Source of the DNA: Rufibacter roseus
GTDB taxonomy: Bacteria; Bacteroidota; Bacteroidia; Cytophagales; Hymenobacteraceae
Direction: 5' to 3'
DNA: 64,000 bases
NCBI RefSeq assembly: GCF_001647285.1
Contig: NZ_LRML01000002.1
Span: forward strand, 186,001 to 250,000
Positions 1-9,670 of the stretch are shown here, piece by piece (position 1 is the first letter of the stretch; every line of letters starts with the position of its first letter). The notes under the pieces are model-generated. The model searched no databases. It saw only the letters and a list, made by a program, of their open reading frames with translations, and was not told the origin of the DNA. Position numbers and translations under genes: made by a program.

Positions 1-2
1 AT

Positions 3-1241
3 CTGGTCTTCAACTTAAAGGATAATTCCTTCATTATTCATGAATGGTATAACCTCAGAAAAAGAGTAAAAAAATATGAGGCCTCTTTTGATCAAGCTAA
101 AGAGGAATTCTACACCCTTTTTACTGATGCCGTTAAGTTAAGGCTCAGATCAGATGTTAAAGTTGGATCATGTCTTTCTGGAGGTATTGATAGTACCTCT
201 ATTGTATGCTCTATCAATCAGTTACTAAAGAAAGAAAACAAACAAGGAGTTCAAGAGACAGTTTCAGCTTGTTCAACTGTTAAAAAATATGATGAGCAGC
301 AGTTTATTGATGCTGTCATTAAGAATACTGAAATAAAACCCCATAAGGTATACCCAAACCTTGATGGTCTTTTTGATTTGCTGGATGAGCTGATCTGGCA
401 CCAAGATGAGCCTTTTACTTCTACCAGCACCCTAGCTCAATGGAGTGTTTTCGCTGAAGCAAAAAAGAATGATATTACTGTTATGCTTGATGGGCAGGGT
501 GCCGATGAATCACTGGCAGGATATCTTCCCTTCCATGATGCACATTTGATAGGAATGCTCAAAGCTGCCAACATTGGGGGCATTCTCTCTGAGGTGGGTG
601 CGTTAAAAAAATTAAAAGGATATCCTGCCAAAAAGGCGTGGCAGTTTTTATTCAAGTTTCTCCTTCCCTCCAGCATCAGCTTGAAATTGAGAAGCCATAC
701 CTTACCCTTCCGGCTTAAAACGGATACAGAAAAGCAGTCTCTTTACAAACCACAGTTCTTTGGCAGTATTCAAGAAATGTCTTTTGACCAACTGCTTTGC
801 TCCAATTTACCCATGCTTCTTCACTATGAAGACCGCAATTCTATGGCCCATTCTATAGAGTCTAGAGTTCCTTTTCTTGATTATAGATTGGTGGAATTTA
901 TTGTTGGGCTACCAGACAGCTATAAAATAAGAGACGGCCAGACAAAATACATCTTGAGAGAGGCCTTGGCGCATGAAATACCAGCGGAGATAAAAAATAG
1001 GCATGACAAAATGGGGTTCTTAACCTCTGAAGCTGTCTGGATACAAGAGCATCAAGAAGAATTCAGGTCGCACCTCTTAAAAGCGGTTAAGGAAATGGAA
1101 TTTCTACTTGATCAGGAAGAAGTAATGGACTCTTTTGACAATCTTGTTTCTGGAGGAAAAGAAATTTCCATTGGTTCGGTTTATTTTAGAATTTTGACAC
1201 TTCACCGTTGGATGAGGGTTTTTCAAGTGAATCCCTCATAA
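3..1241 (+). CDS. asnB: Asparagine synthase-like glutamine amidotransferase, 5' end missing
   Basis: This is the C-terminal synthetase part of an AsnB-type enzyme. The reading frame is open from the left edge, so the N-terminal glutaminase domain lies outside the window. The ATP-pyrophosphatase P-loop SGGIDST is encoded at 177-197. The family's late motif IESRVPFLDYRLVEF is encoded near 860-900. The enzyme class forms an amide from a carboxylate with glutamine nitrogen and ATP. It sits 9 bp before wecB and is followed by glycosyltransferases, so it may amidate a sugar acid in the polysaccharide rather than make free asparagine; that is inference. An internal Met at 378 is not the real start, because the P-loop lies upstream of it. 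Confidence 0.9.
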   Translation: MVFNLKDNSFIIHEWYNLRKRVKKYEASFDQAKEEFYTLFTDAVKLRLRSDVKVGSCLSGGIDSTSIVCSINQLLKKENKQGVQETVSACSTVKKYDEQQFIDAVIKNTEIKPHKVYPNLDGLFDLLDELIWHQDEPFTSTSTLAQWSVFAEAKKNDITVMLDGQGADESLAGYLPFHDAHLIGMLKAANIGGILSEVGALKKLKGYPAKKAWQFLFKFLLPSSISLKLRSHTLPFRLKTDTEKQSLYKPQFFGSIQEMSFDQLLCSNLPMLLHYEDRNSMAHSIESRVPFLDYRLVEFIVGLPDSYKIRDGQTKYILREALAHEIPAEIKNRHDKMGFLTSEAVWIQEHQEEFRSHLLKAVKEMEFLLDQEEVMDSFDNLVSGGKEISIGSVYFRILTLHRWMRVFQVNPS

Positions 1242-1250
1242 GAAATTGGC

Positions 1251-2333
1251 ATGGTAAAAATTGTTACGATAGTAGGGGCTCGTCCCCAATTCATAAAAGC
1301 AGCAGCCGTAAGCAGGGCATTCTCCAAATCAGCAGAGATAACTGAAATTATAGTGCATACGGGGCAACACTTTGATGATAACATGTCAAAAGTGTTTTTT
1401 GATGAGCTAAACATACCCACTCCACATTATCACCTACACATTAATGGCGGCTCTCACGGAGCTATGACCGGTAAAATGCTGGAGAGCATTGAGGAAGTAC
1501 TATTAAAAGAGCAACCTCACTTCGTGCTGGTGTACGGTGACACCAATTCTACTCTAGCCGGTGCTTTAGCTGCAAAGAAACTGCACATTAAAGTAATTCA
1601 TGTAGAAGCCGGGTTGCGTAGCTTTAACATGAGAATGCCGGAAGAAGTAAATCGTATTCTAACAGATAGAATATCAGATCTCCTGTTCTGCCCTACTGAC
1701 ACTGCGGTAGCCAATCTACAAGCTGAAGGATTTGAAAACCTGCCAGTGAAGGTGATCAAAAACGGCGATGTGATGCAAGACGCCGCCCTTTACTATCAAA
1801 ACAAGCTAGCAGAAACAAACGGAGATAAGACTATACCAACAGCAGGATCCTATATATTAGCAACAATACACAGGGCTGAAAATACAGACAATCCGGATAA
1901 TTTACGCAGCATCATTGAAGCTTTCAATGAGATAAATACTACCACTCCAATTGTGCTGCCCTTGCACCCGCGCACCAGAAAGCTACTTCAGCAGCAGGGT
2001 ATTTCCACAACTGTAAAATTGATTGAACCTATTGGCTATTTAGAGATGATTCAACTCATCATGAATGCCCAACTAATCATGACCGACAGCGGAGGACTCC
2101 AGAAAGAAGCCTTCTTCTTCAAGAAGCATTGTGTTACCTTGCGTGAACAAACTGAGTGGGTAGAATTAGTGCAAAACGGGGTAAATATTATAACAGGAAC
2201 AGACAAGACTAAAATTATAGAGGCTGTAGAGACCCTGAGAAATAAAGAGTCTAATTTTGAAATAGATTTATACGGTTCAGGGAAAGCCAGTGAGAGAGTT
2301 GTACGTGAAATCTTGAGCTATTCAGCCGAATGA
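1251..2333 (+). CDS. wecB: Non-hydrolysing UDP-N-acetylglucosamine 2-epimerase
   Basis: It interconverts UDP-GlcNAc and UDP-ManNAc in the cytoplasm, feeding ManNAc-type sugars to surface polysaccharide. The 360-residue length is typical of the family. Visible motifs in order: GARPQFIKAA at the N-terminus, HTGQHFDDNMS, VYGDTNSTLAGA, HVEAGLRSF, MPEEVNRILTD, then DSGGLQKEAFFF and LREQTEW in the C-terminal half, which are UDP-binding and catalytic signatures. The stop overlaps the next start (ATGA at 2330-2333), so translation is probably coupled to the downstream glycosyltransferase. The neighbouring genes make a polysaccharide role likely. Confidence 0.95.
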   Translation: MVKIVTIVGARPQFIKAAAVSRAFSKSAEITEIIVHTGQHFDDNMSKVFFDELNIPTPHYHLHINGGSHGAMTGKMLESIEEVLLKEQPHFVLVYGDTNSTLAGALAAKKLHIKVIHVEAGLRSFNMRMPEEVNRILTDRISDLLFCPTDTAVANLQAEGFENLPVKVIKNGDVMQDAALYYQNKLAETNGDKTIPTAGSYILATIHRAENTDNPDNLRSIIEAFNEINTTTPIVLPLHPRTRKLLQQQGISTTVKLIEPIGYLEMIQLIMNAQLIMTDSGGLQKEAFFFKKHCVTLREQTEWVELVQNGVNIITGTDKTKIIEAVETLRNKESNFEIDLYGSGKASERVVREILSYSAE

Positions 2334-3442
2334 GAATTGCATATTTACTTTCTTGGGAGTTGGGGAAACAGGACGGGGTCACCAAAAAAGTACTTGCCCA
2401 AACCAGCGAATGGATAAAATTAGGCCATGAGGTTACAGTTTTCTGTGTATGTAAGAATGATTCCTTACCCAATACCTCTGTACCCATTATTCCTTTTAAA
2501 AGAGAACCAGCTTCTACAATTTTAAAAGAGTATTTTTCATTGAAGAAAGCCCATAAAAAGGTAAAAGCTGCGCTAGCTGCCTTCAAACCAGATATTATAT
2601 ACCACCGCGCCGAAATTCCACAGTCTGCCCTTGGTGAAATCATCGCAAAGTTTCCTACCGTTATGGAAATGAACACGAATGATATGTCTGAGTTAAGGGA
2701 ACTTGCGAAGAAGAATCTGAAAGGTAAAGTAAGATTCCTTTATTACTCTCTTATCAGAGACAGATACTTGGGCAGAGCATCTGGCTTTTGCTGCGTTACA
2801 AATGAAATTGGTAACCTGAGCAGCATAAAGAAATATAAAAAGCCTATTGCAGTCATACCCAATACTATAAGAACTAGTAATTATGCACCGGCACCTACCC
2901 AAACAAAAGCCGAAGCTCCTAAATTGCTGTTCATGGGTTCACCTGATCAAAGCTGGCATGGTACAGATAAAATTTTAGAACTTGCCTCTAAAACTATCAA
3001 TGATTTGCAGTTTGAACTGGTGGGGCCCAGCAAGCCTAACTACAAAACACCGCAGAATATAAATTTTCATGGTTTTCTGAAACAGGCAGAGTATGAAAAC
3101 ATTGTTAAATCCTGTGATGTAGGTATCTGCACCCTTGCCCTACATAGAAATAACATGCATGAGGCTTCACCCCTAAAAACACGCGAGTACCTGGCGTATG
3201 GTTTACCAATTATACTTGGGTATAAAGACACCGCTTTTATGGAGCAGTCTCCTGAATGGGTTCTTCAATTAGACAACACAGAAGACAATGTTGAGTCTAA
3301 CCTTGAAGAAATCAAAGCTTTCTGTTTTAAAAATAAAGGAGTAAGATTAAAGAACGAACAGGTCAAAAAATACATTGACGTAAGCGTTTATGAAAAGAAA
3401 AGATTGGCTTTTTTAGAAAGTGTAGTTCTAAAAAAGAAATAG
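2330..3442 (+). CDS. Glycosyltransferase, GT4-like (GT-B fold)
   Basis: A 370-residue soluble protein with a two-domain GT-B layout. An N-terminal acceptor-side domain has YHRAEIP near residue 90. The C-terminal donor domain contains the stretch SPLKTREYLAYGLPII, whose Glu in a helix before GLP corresponds to the second Glu of the GT4 E-x7-E motif. Similarity to well-known families is weaker than for the other GT4 genes here, so donor and acceptor cannot be named. It starts inside the wecB stop codon and ends 10 bp before the polymerase gene, so it belongs to the same operon. Confidence 0.8.
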   Translation: MRIAYLLSWELGKQDGVTKKVLAQTSEWIKLGHEVTVFCVCKNDSLPNTSVPIIPFKREPASTILKEYFSLKKAHKKVKAALAAFKPDIIYHRAEIPQSALGEIIAKFPTVMEMNTNDMSELRELAKKNLKGKVRFLYYSLIRDRYLGRASGFCCVTNEIGNLSSIKKYKKPIAVIPNTIRTSNYAPAPTQTKAEAPKLLFMGSPDQSWHGTDKILELASKTINDLQFELVGPSKPNYKTPQNINFHGFLKQAEYENIVKSCDVGICTLALHRNNMHEASPLKTREYLAYGLPIILGYKDTAFMEQSPEWVLQLDNTEDNVESNLEEIKAFCFKNKGVRLKNEQVKKYIDVSVYEKKRLAFLESVVLKKK

Positions 3443-3452
3443 GTAGCCCTCT

Positions 3453-4757
3453 ATGCAGATTTCAATAAGCAAGATCATTTTCTACTTGTTTCTCTTACTG
3501 CCGCTAAGCTTTAAAATAGAGCCTGTAGAGGGCGTTGCAGTTTATCCGCAGGAGTTATTGTTCCCGGTACTGATTGTCTTGTCAGTTATGGGAGGCTATA
3601 AAAAGATATTACCAGAGTCTAAGCCGTTTCAGTTTTACTTTGTAGCTTTTGCGGTGGTTTTGGTAGCTACCATACTCTCTCAGTTACACACTCCAGATCT
3701 AAGTGGATTACTTAAAGTAATTAAATACCTGCTTTATCTTACTTCCATTCTATTGCTCTCAAATTATAACTTTGAGAATTTCTTAAGCAAGTTCAACACC
3801 GTAGGTTTTCTCTGTATTGTAAGCTCTATCTTGCTGTACCTGTACAAGTTTCTCATTTTTGAGGGTACGGCCTCAGAATTTGTGGGATTAACCACTTGGA
3901 ACACTGATTATACCCCTTCTGGTTATTCTAATTTAGTTTACCAAGTTTACTCTGGGGAGTTTGAAAGGACCACGGGTAATCATGGTATTTACGGCTCTTA
4001 CCTGATTCTAATTTATATTCTTAATTTAGCCAAAGTACTGGAAGGAAAATCTAAACTGATAAATAAAAGTCTGGTGGTGCTGGCGCTATCTAACTTACTG
4101 CTCATTAACTCAAGAGAGGCATTAATGGTATTTATTATTGTTAATTTTCTCTATTTCACAAAGCCACTGCTAAAGCTTAAGTTAAAGATATCTTATATCA
4201 TCATATTTGCCGTCATAATTTTAGGCATGGTAGCCTTGGTGATGTATGATGTTAATATAGGCATGGTGCAAAAGGTGCAATACACCATTGAATCTTTTAA
4301 TGAAAAAGGGAGTGAAAACAATATTTCCTTGAGATTCAGGGTATGGCATCTTATTCTTCTTTCCTTTACCCTTTACCCGCTCAGCCTTTTATTTGGTACA
4401 GGCTATAACCTGCCAATTTTTGAGAAACATCTCACTAATACTAATGCACATTATCAATTGTACAACGATTTTGTGACAGTGCCAGAGAGTATGTTTCTAT
4501 TTTTCTTGAGTTTTGGCGGTATCTTGGCATTTATCTTCATTTTGCTGTTCTTTTTATCTGCGGTAGTTGAAGTTTATAAATTGGAGAACAAATCTATTAC
4601 CACCGAATTGTTTTTCATCACGTTTTTAGGGCTGATCTTAGCAAATAACACAGGCGGATCTCTCATGTCTGACCTGCTCTTGGCTCAGTTTTCGTTAGTT
4701 TACCTTTGGATAGTTAAGAAATATGGCACCAAAAAAGATCTTGCTCCTAACCGTTAG
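3453..4757 (+). CDS. O-antigen polymerase/ligase-like membrane protein
   Basis: 434 residues with about ten hydrophobic segments spread over the whole length (for example residues 5-20, 30-45, 55-75, 95-105, 230-270 and 340-375), as in Wzy polymerases and WaaL ligases. The segment before the large periplasmic loop carries NISLRFRVWHLILLSF, and the loop has GTGYNLPIFEKH then TNAHYQLYNDF, resembling the Wzy_C/O-antigen ligase pattern of an Arg-rich helix followed by a GxGxG loop and a conserved N-H. It should polymerise or transfer lipid-linked oligosaccharide outside the inner membrane. The next gene starts 35 bp before its stop. A second gene of this type lies at 8259. Confidence 0.8.
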   Translation: MQISISKIIFYLFLLLPLSFKIEPVEGVAVYPQELLFPVLIVLSVMGGYKKILPESKPFQFYFVAFAVVLVATILSQLHTPDLSGLLKVIKYLLYLTSILLLSNYNFENFLSKFNTVGFLCIVSSILLYLYKFLIFEGTASEFVGLTTWNTDYTPSGYSNLVYQVYSGEFERTTGNHGIYGSYLILIYILNLAKVLEGKSKLINKSLVVLALSNLLLINSREALMVFIIVNFLYFTKPLLKLKLKISYIIIFAVIILGMVALVMYDVNIGMVQKVQYTIESFNEKGSENNISLRFRVWHLILLSFTLYPLSLLFGTGYNLPIFEKHLTNTNAHYQLYNDFVTVPESMFLFFLSFGGILAFIFILLFFLSAVVEVYKLENKSITTELFFITFLGLILANNTGGSLMSDLLLAQFSLVYLWIVKKYGTKKDLAPNR

Positions 4758-5808
4758 AGCGGACCATGGAGGAGGGCCAAAGCACCTAGATATTCTTCTA
4801 AACTATCTATCTGAAAGTTTCTCTTTATTCGTTGCTTGCCCTAAAGACAAGCCTTTCTTTCAGATCTGGCAAACTAACCCAGCGGTGAAGGCAATGATAG
4901 AAGTGCCTCATAGGAAATTCACTCTTTCCGCCCTTTTTAAATTACGGCAATTTATAATAGACCAAGAAATAGAAATAGTACATTCTCATGGCAAAGGAGC
5001 TGGTGTATACAGCAGGCTACTGAAAGCAACTTTACCTAGCTTAAAAGTGCTTCATACTTTTCATGGGGTTCATGTGCAAGAATATGGGGTTTTAAGCAAA
5101 GCCATGTACACATTCTATGAAAAGCTAGTAAAGCCGCTGACAAACAAATTTATCAACGTATCTGAGGGAGAGAAGAATGCCTGCCTTGCCCTTGGGCTGT
5201 TAGATCAAAAAAGACAGGTTACAGTTTATAATGGAATACCCGCAGCACCAGCACTTAAGGCTCCTACATCTAGGTTAAACCAAAAGTTTGTCATCATTTC
5301 TATCTCAAGATTTGATTACCAGAAGAACATGGGGTTACAATATGAAATTGCTAAAGCCATGGCTCCTTTTCAACATGTTCAGTTTTGGTGGGTGGGAGAC
5401 GGACCTGAAAAAGAATTTTTAGAAAGAAAAGCAAAAGAAGAGAACCTAAACAATATTACCTTTCTAGGGTTTCAAAACAATCCTGGTCAGTTTTTACAGG
5501 AAGCACAAGTATACTTGTCTACCTCGAGGTGGGAAGGCCTTCCCTTGGCACTACTTGAAGCTGCCTCCTATGGCTTGCCAATAGTAGCCACCAACGTTAC
5601 TGGAAATAATGAAGTGGTAGAGCACGAGGTAAATGGTTTTCTGTTCAATGAAGATGCCTTAACTTCAGTTACAGACTACCTCTTGCAGCTAGAATCAGAC
5701 AGCGATCTGTATAAAAAAATGTCATTGAGTTCATTGGAGATTTTTGAACAAAAGTTCACAACCAACACCATGATACAAAAGACAGAGAAAGTATATTTAT
5801 CACTGTAA
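4723..5808 (+). CDS. Glycosyltransferase family 4
   Basis: A 361-residue GT-B glycosyltransferase. The N-terminal domain has a glycine-rich loop (RADHGGGPKHLDILL), HSHGKGAGVYSRLL and HTFHGVHVQEYG. The C-terminal domain carries the donor-binding signature EGLPLALLEAASYGLPIVAT, including the E-x7-E motif. This is a retaining NDP-sugar transferase by family; the sugar is unknown. The ATG at 4723 lies 35 bp inside the polymerase gene in another frame, so the two are probably translationally coupled. This is the last gene of the left operon before a converging methyltransferase. Confidence 0.9.
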   Translation: MAPKKILLLTVRADHGGGPKHLDILLNYLSESFSLFVACPKDKPFFQIWQTNPAVKAMIEVPHRKFTLSALFKLRQFIIDQEIEIVHSHGKGAGVYSRLLKATLPSLKVLHTFHGVHVQEYGVLSKAMYTFYEKLVKPLTNKFINVSEGEKNACLALGLLDQKRQVTVYNGIPAAPALKAPTSRLNQKFVIISISRFDYQKNMGLQYEIAKAMAPFQHVQFWWVGDGPEKEFLERKAKEENLNNITFLGFQNNPGQFLQEAQVYLSTSRWEGLPLALLEAASYGLPIVATNVTGNNEVVEHEVNGFLFNEDALTSVTDYLLQLESDSDLYKKMSLSSLEIFEQKFTTNTMIQKTEKVYLSL

Positions 5809-5815
5809 TGCAACC

Positions 5816-5859
5816 CACTATTTAAATTAAAATACAACACTATTTAAATTAAAATACAA
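5816..5859 (+). repeat. Tandem 22-bp direct repeat, two copies
   Basis: Two perfect adjacent copies of a 22-bp AT-rich unit (5816-5837 and 5838-5859), beginning cactatttaaatt. They lie just after the stop of the upstream glycosyltransferase and before the end of the converging methyltransferase. No function is evident. Confidence 0.9.
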
Positions 5860-5892
5860 TAAGCTAGCAGGTTACATTACAGAGGCATAAAA

Positions 5893-6636
<744 letters not shown>

Positions 6637-7129
6637 ACTTTTTATTAAATTTATTCTTCCAATATTTAAAACCTTAACTCATGAAGCAAACAACAAGTGC
6701 TTCTTTGTAGAAAGGACCACTTATGTGAACTTTTGAGCTAGCCTGAGAGATGGGTACTCTATATTTCATCCCTCTTTCAGAATGAAATAATATGCAATAT
6801 AAATAAGTTATTCTCTTCAGAAATAAAAAAAATCTAAATAGAAGGTACCAGTACATGTAGCCAAGAAATTTTGAGTTTTCAATTCTTCTGAAACTGCCCC
6901 CTGCCCCGGCAGTGCTCCAATAAAAAGAACAATTGTTTCAACAGCCCTATTTAAATACAGAAGACGGTCAGAACCTCGGGGAAAGATTATATCTTGCGGT
7001 TATCTTCAGATTTAAGTCTGTACAAAATATTGCCGTTGGGTGCGATATGGTGTTTGAGCAAATCTAGTTGCTCAGGCCATCACCAAAAAGACGGAAGCAT
7101 TTATAAGCCTAATTGGGCTTCTTTGATTA
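6637..7129. other. 493-bp AT-rich gap between divergent genes, no convincing gene
   Basis: It lies between the divergently transcribed methyltransferase and the GT4 gene at 7130, so it should hold both promoters. I see a 7-bp hairpin (7055-7061 with 7068-7074) and no good ORF. A 60-codon frame on the minus strand has no recognisable features. Confidence 0.5.
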
Positions 7130-8278
7130 ATGAAAGCAAAATCAGAACTACAAACCTATTCTAATACCAAAACCGCCATTGTACATGAATGGCTATCTGT
7201 TATAGGAGGGTCAGAAAAAGTATTAGAAGACATTCATAAAGTTTTTGGCGGGCCCATCTATACTTTAGTGAAGAACGAAGAAGTAGTAAACAATAGCTAT
7301 TTCAAAGACACTGAAATTCATACTTCATTCATTCATAATCTTCCGTTTGGTAAAACCGCATATAGAAATTACCTCCCCCTCTTCCCATTAGCCATAGAAC
7401 AATTTGATCTGTCTGATTTTGAGATCATAATATCTTCCTCCCACTCCGTGGCAAAGGGGGTGCTTACCACCCCCAATCAGCTACATATTTGTTACTGCCA
7501 TTCTCCTATGCGTTATGCCTGGGACTTATACCACCAATACCTGCGCGATGCGAATTTAGGCTTCGGTATCAAAGGATTGCTTGCCCGCAGTGTGTTGCAT
7601 TATATTAGAACCTGGGATGTGTCGTCTGTGAACAGGGTTGACCACTTTATAGCCAACTCCAATTTTATAGCAAGAAGAATAAAAAAGATTTACAACCGCG
7701 AAGCGGTGGTGATATACCCACCGGTTGATCTAGACAAATTCACACTTGTTTCTGTCAAAGAAAACTATTACTTGGCTGCTTCCAGATTAGTGCCCTACAA
7801 AAGAATAGATTTAATAGTAGAGGCTTTCTCCAAAATGCCCGACAAAAAATTAGTTGTGATTGGTGATGGTCCGGACCTAAAACTGATAACAGAAAAAGCC
7901 AAAGGAAGCGCAAATGTGCAAATGCTAGGGTTTCAGAGCTCTGAGGTACTTATACAGTACATGCAAAAGGCCAAGGCCTTTGTTTTTGCGGCGGAAGAAG
8001 ATTTTGGCATAATGCCAGTGGAGGCACAGGCATGCGGAACACCTGTTATTGCCTTAGGCAAAGGAGGCTCACTTGAGACAGTTACCGCTGAAACTGGTGT
8101 GTTCTTCAAAGAACAAACTGCTCAAAGTCTAATAGAGGCGGTACAAAACTTTGAATTGAACCAGAGCCGCTTTGACAGTGCCACTATCAGGCAAAATGCA
8201 GAGCGGTTCAGCAGACCAAGGTTTATCTCAGAAATCAAAGATTTTATACTTCAGAAACATGCTGAATTTAAATCATGA
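7130..8278 (+). CDS. Glycosyltransferase family 4 (WbaZ-like mannosyltransferase type)
   Basis: 382 residues. The N-terminus IVHEWLSVIGGSEKVLEDI, the central CYCHSPMRYAWDLYHQYL, and the linker FIANSNFIARRIKKIYNR followed by VIYPPVDLDKF are hallmarks of a GT4 subgroup containing mannosyltransferases of O-antigen synthesis. The donor site reads FGIMPVEAQACGTPVIA. It acts on the cytoplasmic face of the inner membrane. Its last 20 bp overlap the following polymerase-like gene. Sugar specificity by motif similarity is only suggestive. Confidence 0.9.
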   Translation: MKAKSELQTYSNTKTAIVHEWLSVIGGSEKVLEDIHKVFGGPIYTLVKNEEVVNNSYFKDTEIHTSFIHNLPFGKTAYRNYLPLFPLAIEQFDLSDFEIIISSSHSVAKGVLTTPNQLHICYCHSPMRYAWDLYHQYLRDANLGFGIKGLLARSVLHYIRTWDVSSVNRVDHFIANSNFIARRIKKIYNREAVVIYPPVDLDKFTLVSVKENYYLAASRLVPYKRIDLIVEAFSKMPDKKLVVIGDGPDLKLITEKAKGSANVQMLGFQSSEVLIQYMQKAKAFVFAAEEDFGIMPVEAQACGTPVIALGKGGSLETVTAETGVFFKEQTAQSLIEAVQNFELNQSRFDSATIRQNAERFSRPRFISEIKDFILQKHAEFKS

Positions 8279-9524
8279 GCATAAAGCTGTAATATATTGG
8301 CAAACAGCATATTTAACACTAGTCTATTTATATGCGTTTACCCTTCCGCTTTCAGTTAAAATAAATGCCGTTGTTTTTATAGCACTAGCTGCCTATTGGC
8401 TTGTGTACTCCTTTAGGTTTAATTTTAAACTGAAAAAGTTTTTCACTTCCCCCTACGCTAAAGTACTTGCATTTTATTTAGTGCTGCTCTGCCTGTCCAT
8501 CTTGGTGAGTGACAACAAAGGTAACAGCCTAAAGTACCTCACACTGCAGACGTCTATCTTTCTACTTCCGCTGGTATTTTATAAAAAACTGTCTCCTAAC
8601 CAAACTAGGTTTTGCCTGAAGCTTTACGTATTGGGCTGCATTTTAATCTCTTTTTTTGCGCTCTACAAAAACTACACAGAAAACTTTAACTCCTTCGCCT
8701 TTACGGCAGAAAGCTTGGGACAAGTAGATTGGACGTACTTTTCGTACATGCTGCCCATTTCAGTGAAGTTTCATGCGCCTTACTTTAGCTTATACTGCTG
8801 TACAGCTCTCATCATTACTTTTTGGTTTTGCTTAACACACATACAGAAAAGAGAATTTTGGAAAGCTGGATTTTTGGGAATAGCATCAGGCTACTTATTT
8901 GCGTTTTCTGGTGTGTTGGCCTCCAGAAGTTCATTGGCTTTTACAATCATAGTTCTGACTGTTGCGCTGTTGGTGTGGGGGTTGAAAGAAAGAAGGTATG
9001 TTGCTGTGCTTGTTATTTTATCCTTAGCACCAATTCTCGCTTTCTATACCTATAAAAAGGTGCCATACCTAAAAAGCAAGCTGGAAAGCTCGGCAGGCTT
9101 AGATGAAAGGCTGACGCTATGGGAAAACGGATTAGAAGTTATCAAGAACAACCTGTTTTTGGGCACCGGAACAGGTGACACCCAGGATACACTCACCAAT
9201 ACATATAAGGAGAATGGTTTTGAGAACGGAGTAAAAGAAGAACTCAACATGCATAACCAGTATCTGGAGACTACTGTTGGGCTAGGAATTATAGGTCTCC
9301 TGACTCTGCTTTCTATGTACTTTTTAATTTTTAGAAGCGCTTTTGTTCAGAAAAAAATCATACTGATATGCTTTATAAGTGTTTTTAGCCTTTGCAGCTT
9401 GACAGAGTCTTTGCTAGACGGAAGAGCGGGCGTGCTGTTATTTTCTTTTATTGTCAGCTTAATGCTCTTAAACCCAATGCATTCAGAAACAGAATCACGT
9501 AGCATAGAAGAAGGTAGTTTATAA
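8259..9524 (+). CDS. O-antigen ligase/polymerase family membrane protein
   Basis: About 421 residues from the chosen ATG (8259), which overlaps the preceding gene by 20 bp. An earlier in-frame start at 8172 would add 29 polar residues read out of frame through the GT4 gene, so I reject it. About ten membrane segments are visible. The signature region is LDERLTLWENGLEVIKNNLFLGTGTGDTQD followed by HNQYLETTVGLGIIGLL, the Wzy_C pattern with R-x-x-x-W, GxGxGD and a conserved H-N-x-Y. The family attaches or polymerises glycans in the periplasm. It is a second protein of this type in the cluster. Confidence 0.85.
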   Translation: MLNLNHEHKAVIYWQTAYLTLVYLYAFTLPLSVKINAVVFIALAAYWLVYSFRFNFKLKKFFTSPYAKVLAFYLVLLCLSILVSDNKGNSLKYLTLQTSIFLLPLVFYKKLSPNQTRFCLKLYVLGCILISFFALYKNYTENFNSFAFTAESLGQVDWTYFSYMLPISVKFHAPYFSLYCCTALIITFWFCLTHIQKREFWKAGFLGIASGYLFAFSGVLASRSSLAFTIIVLTVALLVWGLKERRYVAVLVILSLAPILAFYTYKKVPYLKSKLESSAGLDERLTLWENGLEVIKNNLFLGTGTGDTQDTLTNTYKENGFENGVKEELNMHNQYLETTVGLGIIGLLTLLSMYFLIFRSAFVQKKIILICFISVFSLCSLTESLLDGRAGVLLFSFIVSLMLLNPMHSETESRSIEEGSL

Positions 9525-9546
9525 TGTCTTTGCACCTAGTTTCTAT

Positions 9547-9582
9547 GTTTTTAACCTACTTTTATAAAAAGAAGCCTAAAAC
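9547..9582. repeat. 36-bp palindromic element, copy 1
   Basis: The left arm begins gtttttaacct and the right arm ends gcctaaaac. It lies 22 bp after the polymerase-like gene and is the leftmost copy of the family in the window, at the end of the AT-rich cluster. Confidence 0.75.
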
Positions 9583-9645
9583 AGCATATTAGTTCCTATA
9601 CAGCTTTCGCTTTCATTCCTCCTCTATTCTAAAACCAGTTTTTGC

Positions 9646-9653
9646 TATCTTCG
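9646..9653 (+). promoter_or_regulatory. Possible -7 promoter box of hisS-hutH
   Basis: TATCTTCG differs from the Bacteroidetes -7 consensus TAnnTTTG at one base and lies 17 bp before the hisS ATG. No clear -33 TTTG is present at the right spacing, so this is weak. Confidence 0.35.
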
Positions 9654-9670
9654 CGGGATTTCTTTTTCCT

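Noticed and set aside
6674-6856. 60-codon hydrophobic ORF in the 6.6-7.1 kb gap
   Set aside because: It is AT-rich and its hydrophobicity follows from poly-T; nothing else supports it.
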